Source of the DNA: Phallusia mammillata
Lineage: Eukaryota > Chordata > Ascidiacea > Phlebobranchia > Ascidiidae
Length of the DNA stretch: 64,000 nt
Assembly: GCA_003260075.1 (NCBI GenBank)
Contig: QLIY01000061.1
Location: 30,088-94,087, forward strand
Direction of reading: 5' to 3'
Under the pieces are notes generated by a model, which searched no databases, was not told the DNA's origin, and saw only the letters and a program-made list of their open reading frames with translations. The position numbers and the translations under genes were made by a program. Below are positions 58,337 to 64,000 of this stretch, in pieces (position 1 is the stretch's first letter; every line of letters starts with the position of its first letter).

Positions 58337-58495
58337 ATGCTTGATTCCGATGTTGTCCTTCCTGCTGATGATGATGATTTTGCCAAGTTTAAGCAGTTGT
58401 GTGAAAGCAAGGAAAGTTGGTCTGAGTGTTACAGCAAAAAGAATGTTACTGTGGCTACCAAGCACCAGGAAAACTCTAATGTGAAACTTCTCCGG
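58337..58495 (+). CDS. START gene exon 1 (coding part)
   Basis: Encodes 53 residues to VKLLR, phase 0 at donor gtataa. A possible acceptor (tttgacag at 58284) suggests a spliced 5' UTR. Confidence 0.85.
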
Positions 58496-60225
58496 GTATA
58501 ATTTCATGTTTTTTTCATATTTTCATAAATGTTTTAATCATAGTTATTGATTTTTATTCAATATTGATTGTTACATGTACAAATACCTGTAGATATGTAT
58601 ACAGCATTTGATTTCTATCATATTTTTAGGCTGTCACATCATTTAGTGATGTGAGTGCTGGCACCATTTTTGATGTAGTTCACGATACAGAATATAGAAG
58701 AAAATGGGACCATGACATGATCAAAATGGATGAAGTTTGTAAAATTTGTGTCAACAATACAGTTTCTTACTATGCAGGTAATTTCATGTGTTAGTGTCTC
58801 TAGAACAAACTGGTAGTAAATTGTGTAAGCTTCATGCATTATTAATGCTGTAAACCCTTCTAAACTGTGAAGCACATGTTGTGTGAAGTTAACACAGCCG
58901 TTAAATATATACTGTCAATGATGTTTTGGCTTGTGCCTGTGTTTTGTTGTGTGATGGTTTATCAGTATTTAAGTTAATATTCAACAAATTATGTTGGTTT
59001 GTATGTAAAATGTTTTATGGTTTAACTTGTCCTTCAAACAAGTTTGCATTTGCAGTTAAAGTAACATGGATTTTTTACAGTCAAATGTCCAACACCTGTA
59101 AAACCAAGAGATGTTGTATTTCTCTGTTCTTGGATTGCATATCCCAATATGAGAGAACCTAAAGAATACATCATGATCAACAAATCCGTTTCTCACTCTG
59201 TACGTCCTTAAAAATTCCACCTATATTTGTACTGTGACACGTAATATTTGAACTCCTATATGGGTGTGTTTGCCGAAGAGCCATTCAAGAGTTTGGTACA
59301 GTAAGATGTGACTCACTCGTAAAATATTTCAACTTTAAGTATAATGCACCTACAAGTAATTGCCTACTTCAGTTTCATACTTCATTGCCAATTAAACACA
59401 TCTATATAGAAGATTAGGCTTAAACAAGCTTTACAAATTCCAATCTTGATAGAATTAACTAAATATAAAAGTGTTAAATTATGGTTTAACTAAGCATGTG
59501 TAATGTATGTTTGCCTAATTCAGGATTTTCCACCAAAAAGCAACATGGTCCGTGCGATCTCGTTAGTGACGGGGTACCACATTCGGCCCACCGGACCCAA
59601 TTCAGCCGATTTTACGTATTTGACGCAGTTTGACCCAAGAGGTATGAGCAAAGCATTTGGTCAGTGTTGCACAGTACAGCTGTTCAACACACTGTCAGTG
59701 TTTTTTGTCCAACTTAAGCCAACGATTTGTCATATCCGGACGGCATAAGTTTTGTTTCCTGAGGAAAGATGTGCAAGTTTTGCGATGCTCGTGCCAAATA
59801 ATATCCTGAAAACGTTGCGTACATGCACTGTATAGCACTGGCGTTACGGCTGAACGGACAGACATGCATGCCAGCAGACGATTTTGCCATAGGCTATTGT
59901 CTGCTTTTGCGCAACAGTTACTTCTCTTGCACACCACTGTAGAACGTGGCTAACTGCTTATTATAGATATCTGTAAATTGGCGCTTCGCATATATTGCAT
60001 TGCCTTGTAGGTTATGTAAATTTGCACATAAATAAGTCAGATGTTTCAGTGTTTGTGTCCAGCATGCGTTTCCTACCAGTTAAAATACTGATTACTGAGC
60101 TAAATTCCTCAATGTGTATGTATAAAATGTCACTTGCAACTGATAATAATCAAATGTTTTTGTTTTTTGCAGGCAAGTTACCAAAGTGGGTTGTCAACAA
60201 AGTTGCCGAATTTTTCACACCAAAG
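58337..60225 (+). CDS. START-domain lipid-transfer protein, STARD10-like, 5' part
   Basis: START domains hold a single lipid in a deep pocket; STARD10 moves phosphatidylcholine and phosphatidylethanolamine (family knowledge). The five visible exons encode 199 residues. They start MLDSDVVLPADDDDFAKFK, then VVHDTEYRRKWD, the CPTPVKPRDVV segment, MVRAISLVTGYHI, LTQFDP, and GKLPKWVVNKVAEFFTPK. In STARD10 the order and spacing of these motifs are the same. The C-terminal helix (MKKMYKAC.. in the family) is not in the window, so at least one exon lies to the right across an intron longer than 3.7 kb. ATG 58337 is chosen because it opens just before the domain; an upstream in-frame codon lies in probable intron or 5' UTR. 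Confidence 0.9.
58630..58777 (+). CDS. START gene exon 2
   Basis: Encodes AVTSFSDVSAGTIFDVVHD, TEYRRKWD and VSYYA. Phase 0 to 1. Confidence 0.92.
59081..59199 (+). CDS. START gene exon 3
   Basis: Encodes VKCPTPVKPRDVVFLCSW and EYIMINKSVSHS. Phase 1 to 0. Confidence 0.92.
59524..59641 (+). CDS. START gene exon 4
   Basis: Encodes NMVRAISLVTGYHIRPTGPN and LTQFDPR. Phase 0 to 1. Confidence 0.92.
60173..60225 (+). CDS. START gene exon 5
   Basis: A 53-nt exon encoding GKLPKWVVNKVAEFFTPK. Phase 1 to 0 at donor gtaagc. Confidence 0.9.
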
Positions 60226-60835
60226 GTAAGCCTATACCATGGTTTTGTCTACCGCATAATGGGCGGGCGGGCCTGCATGTACGGTTAACATTTGCAACGA
60301 GCATATCATTCACATTTAGGCTAGATATGCTGTGGTTGCCATCTAAGCCACACATATCAAGTCACAATATCGTTTGTTAAACAGTAGAGACATCCGTTAT
60401 GTTCATTTTCGGTTAGCGGTTTCGGTCTTTCTTTCATGACATTTGTTTGCGTACTGTACATTTTGTGCCGACTGGCGTCCAAGGCCGTGATTCCTTACAC
60501 AAACGCGTTACGTGGCAAACCACTGTTTCTTGTGTAATGATTGAAAGATCCGCTACATAGACTGTGGTATACCAGTGGCGTGCTTCATGCTAGATGGCCT
60601 ACTTTACTTTGTTCCTGGTGTGCACACGACAAAGGCGCGTTTCTTGCTAAGCAATGACCTGTTTGTTGATATTACATGAGTGATGTACCGAAAGAGATTA
60701 TAAAAACACATTGCTTTTGTTTGGCTTGTGTTGTCAAGGTGTTCGGTTGGGAAAAAATGTTTTTCAGTTTCGGTCCGAACCTTTTAAACCTTTTCGATTT
60801 CGAATTCCAAATGTTGATTTAGTTGTTGACATTTG

Positions 60836-61324
60836 CTTTAGGTCAGTGGTTCCCAACCTGGGGTTCGCGGACCCCCAAGGGGTCCGTGAGATGGTTTCAG
60901 GGGGTCCGTGGAGGCAAACGCTTGTAGTAGCATTAACAACAGTACAATATTTTTAAGTTCCCAAACCGTTTTTACAATCCTGTATATAAGTGCAAACTGT
61001 TTATCAAACCCTTGGATTAGGAAGTGATTGTTACCTCCATTGTGACATCACAACACACATTAACAATAGAATTCTTAGTGCTTTGTTTTAAGTATTGTAC
61101 ACTAGAAAATTTATCCCTTTTAGTGCATTGACTGCTACACTACAGTAACTTTATTGAGATTAAAGGACTTTGAACGTTGAATAAAATTCTGCCCCCAAAA
61201 AACGTATAATAACGTAAAATGCAGGAAACGAAAATAGACTAAATTACGTTGGGGGTCCGCGGACCGATAAAGTTTATAAAAGGGGTCCGTGACTACGAAA
61301 AGGTTGGGAACCACTGCTTTAGGT
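60836..61324. mobile_element. Complete hAT element (60844-61316) with TSD ctttaggt
   Basis: Perfect 16-bp ends cagtggttcccaacct and aggttgggaaccactg. Identical 8-bp duplications ctttaggt lie at 60836-60843 and 61317-61324. Inside each end the ggtccgcggacc-type words form a further palindrome. It is 473 bp with no transposase ORF. Confidence 0.95.
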
Positions 61325-61942
61325 GCAACGCCATACAACAGTTATGTATTGGTAAGTTCTGTTCATCGGGTCTTCAGTTGTAAAACATGGCGCCGTACGT
61401 GATTACAAATCACTTCAGATTCAATACACAGCATCAGAATGTAATTTTTCATGCACTTCAGCCCAGCGACAAGAGTGCTTCTTAAGCAAGAGGCCTGAGT
61501 ATCTAATGTGAGGCCTCTAAGGAGACGGTCTCGTGTTTATCGACAATATGCCGATGGTCATTCCTGCTATTATTGATCTTTTAATTCTCTACATTACATT
61601 TGATCTTTTATGGGGTGAAGAGAAAGACCACGATTTCAATCGGGATTTGAACGAACGTACAAATCTTCATAAACGCCGTTGGCTTAATTGCACCTGGTTT
61701 GTACACACGCACCAAATGTTACAGGCTAGGGCAGTACTTCAACTTTACCTCTTTAAAATCATCAGCTAGCTCTTGCACTCTTTTTTTCGGGTAATCACTT
61801 TTTTGATACGTGTTCTCTTATTGCCCCGTTGGATGAATTAATGCAGTAAATAATGTTTAATATCAAAGGTATACAATTAAGTACAGTATTTGTATTCCCA
61901 ACCCTTATCACCAGTCTTGTTGTATCATGCCTTGCACTCCTG

Positions 61943-62393
61943 GTTAAAACTAGAGATGTACGGAATATGCGGTTTGTCGAATTTCTTTGGCCATTTTTAC
62001 AAAGATTCGGTTTCGGAAACCTAATAGAACACGAATTTAACCGAAATCTGCCTTCGCTATTTAGCAAGGCACCACGCAATCTTTCAAACCACTCCGTAAC
62101 TATCATAATTATCGTTTTTCCCATTCCAGACACAAAATCAGTAATTCATTGACATGCTAAACGTGGTCGAGGCATCCTTAAACTCCGCAGAACAAAATCA
62201 AGCAAAACTATTCTGTTTTGTAAGAACACTGTTTGCCTGGTAGAAAAACTTATTTTTCTTTGTCAAACGCGTAGCGTACGACTTTGTGTGACGTCATGAA
62301 TGATTCGGTTGATTCGGCCGAATTTATGTGGCCAAACTGAATATTCGGTTTCTGAACCCAATTAGGCCGATTCGGTTCGTCTCTGGTTAAAAC
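61943..62393. mobile_element. hAT MITE (61951-62385) with TSD gttaaaac
   Basis: Identical 8-bp duplications gttaaaac (61943-61950 and 62386-62393) flank imperfect ends tagagatgtac and gttcgtctctg. The interior is rich in ttcggttt/ggccgaat words typical of the TAGAGATG class. It is 435 bp with no transposase. Confidence 0.88.
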
Positions 62394-63758
62394 CCTTGGG
62401 TTATAGCATGCAAATTAGCGAATACACCGGAACAAATATATTTCATTATTTGCTCATGAACTGGCATATGGAGACAGTCAAGGTGCTGTGGTTCATGACA
62501 AAATGTGCGTGTATAATTGCGCATGTCAAAACACTTCAGTTTGCCCACGCAAAGTCGACAGCCGGACGACGGTTAATTATTTATGAGTTGCGTCAGTTTC
62601 AGACTGCTTTCGTGTTGCTGTTTTAGTCATCTACGCACTTGGACCCTTGTTATCACCTTTGTCGCCAAATTGCAATTGCTAAAATTGAATTTTTTAAATT
62701 TCCAGACGTCTGACGTACGTATACTCTTGACCGCACAGAATGTCGTTTACGTCATTGCTAGTTTAAATAGAATAAATGTCATTGGATGCAATTTTTTTGC
62801 TCCCTAAATTATCCACGTACATTTTTGCATGTGTGATTTTAACAGTTGCACTGTCAGGAAAGGTATAGTGAACCTTAAAACCGTATGATTAATCCTGAAT
62901 GCCGTGAAATACCCGTTCCAGATCTCAAATGAAAATAAAACAAAAACAGCCATTTCGTTTCAGTATGGGTGAAATTTGGCTGTTAGGCACACAAAAAATA
63001 ATAATTATAACAGTTTCAAGTATTTGTTAACTTAGTTTGTGGAGTAATATAAGCCGCAGTATTTAAGTTTAGGTTTAGTTAATTATGTGATTATCTGCTA
63101 CTGTGTATGTTTTACGAAGGTCATTTTCCTTTAATTACAACTTTGTTTTTCCATTTTAAGCAATACGAACAAAAAATAATGCATTGCAAAGAAAAAGGGA
63201 AAAAACAAATTTTCGTGTTTCGCCACATAAAGCAGATAGATTGTGCTTTATTCTTACCGTTCTAAGCCCCCTAAACTAGCGGAAATTGGCTGATATGAAA
63301 TATCCACGCGTGTGTCAAGTCTTCGGCGCAGTGTGAAAAGTGACAGAATCGTTCTGCAGCGAATGTCAAACCGATTGACGGGACGCAGTTGAATGAATTA
63401 TTCATTCTCGGCAAATCAGGACCCGGCAGCTTCTGACTAATTGGTTATTTGCATAACTCGCACCACCCTTTGGATGAATGGCAGCTGCTAAAGCGTTTTA
63501 CAGGGCGCATTTGGTGTCCTACTGTTACATGGGGTCATGAATGTTGAATTACGTTGACATCGTGGTGTTTTTTTGTTTCACTTAACATTTGGTATATGAT
63601 GTGTAAAGTAAATTGTCGACAAAATGAGTTAGATTTGTGACATAAAATGCTTTCATGGCATTTGGTAAATAGCCTAAGTTATTAACACATGGTTAAAAAT
63701 GGCAATAATGAGGTCTTAAGTATAAATGTGATATCTGCCTCATATATCCAATCAGGGT

Positions 63759-63853
63759 TTTTTTAAGGTTTGGTTTGGCTGACCGCTAAGTAGTTTTAAG
63801 AGACCNTTTTTTAAGGTTTGGTTTGGGTGACCGCTAAGTAGTTTTAAGAGACC
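63759..63853. repeat. Duplicate pair 63759-63805 / 63807-63853 around an N
   Basis: Two 47-bp copies differ at one position (ggctg versus gggtg) and are separated by a single N at 63806. The structure is that of the C-run joins but with N as spacer. Confidence 0.92.
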
Positions 63854-64000
63854 GCAAGTGTTTCATTTAAATACCAAAAACTGTAGTTGTAGTTGCAAGT
63901 CCAAATTTTGGGAAACCGCTGGAGAAATTTGGGGGACCGTTTCGGTCCCCCAAAACACCTAAAATTCAATCATTCAAATTCTAAACATATACATACATGA

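Larger units (their letters stand above)
60226..64000 (+). other. START gene intron, continuing past the window
   Basis: No sixth exon matching the START C-terminal helix was found on the + strand. The stretch contains two complete hAT elements (60844-61316, 61951-62385) and an N-marked duplication at 63806. Confidence 0.65.

Overview
The window is nuclear DNA from an animal: GT-AG introns, short exons, AT-rich introns with T-rich acceptor tracts, and many hAT-type DNA transposon remnants. Near-identical neighbouring copies that differ by a few percent suggest a very heterozygous diploid. An invertebrate deuterostome such as an ascidian would fit, but the species is an inference made with low confidence. 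All genes found are on the + strand.

Layout. (1) About 0.5-2.0 kb: the 3' part of an SLC7 light-chain amino acid transporter, closest in remembered sequence to b(0,+)AT/SLC7A9. It is damaged by a sequence gap at the N at 802. (2) 2.9-57.06 kb: one giant gene of 53 coding exons for a Dachsous-type protocadherin. It has a signal peptide, 27 cadherin repeats, one membrane helix and a conserved cytoplasmic tail. Once duplicated pieces are collapsed, every exon-exon phase agrees and the coding sequence is 10,359 nt (3,452 residues). One 17.7-kb intron (6903-24587) holds about a third of the gene. (3) 58.3-60.2 kb: the first five coding exons of a STARD10-like START-domain protein, which runs off the right edge.

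The gene products are not an operon. The transporter and the START protein act in amino acid and phospholipid handling. Dachsous is a surface ligand for Fat cadherins in planar polarity and Hippo growth control.

The strongest unexplained pattern is about 30 runs of C (or, in the first 11.2 kb, mostly G). After subtracting native C/G they are almost always 10 nt long, and each usually separates two diverged copies of the flanking DNA. They ignore exon boundaries and interrupt coding exons at 25.77, 34.31 and 53.03 kb. A hAT element is split into two halves in reversed order at 0.8-1.4 kb. The constant length, allele-like divergence and local misordering argue that these are contig joins with a 10-base placeholder rather than biology. 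Anyone using this sequence for gene models must collapse them. Real structures that remain are several hAT elements with intact 8-bp target duplications, hairpin-forming inverted repeats, and introns carrying tandem copies of their own splice acceptor.
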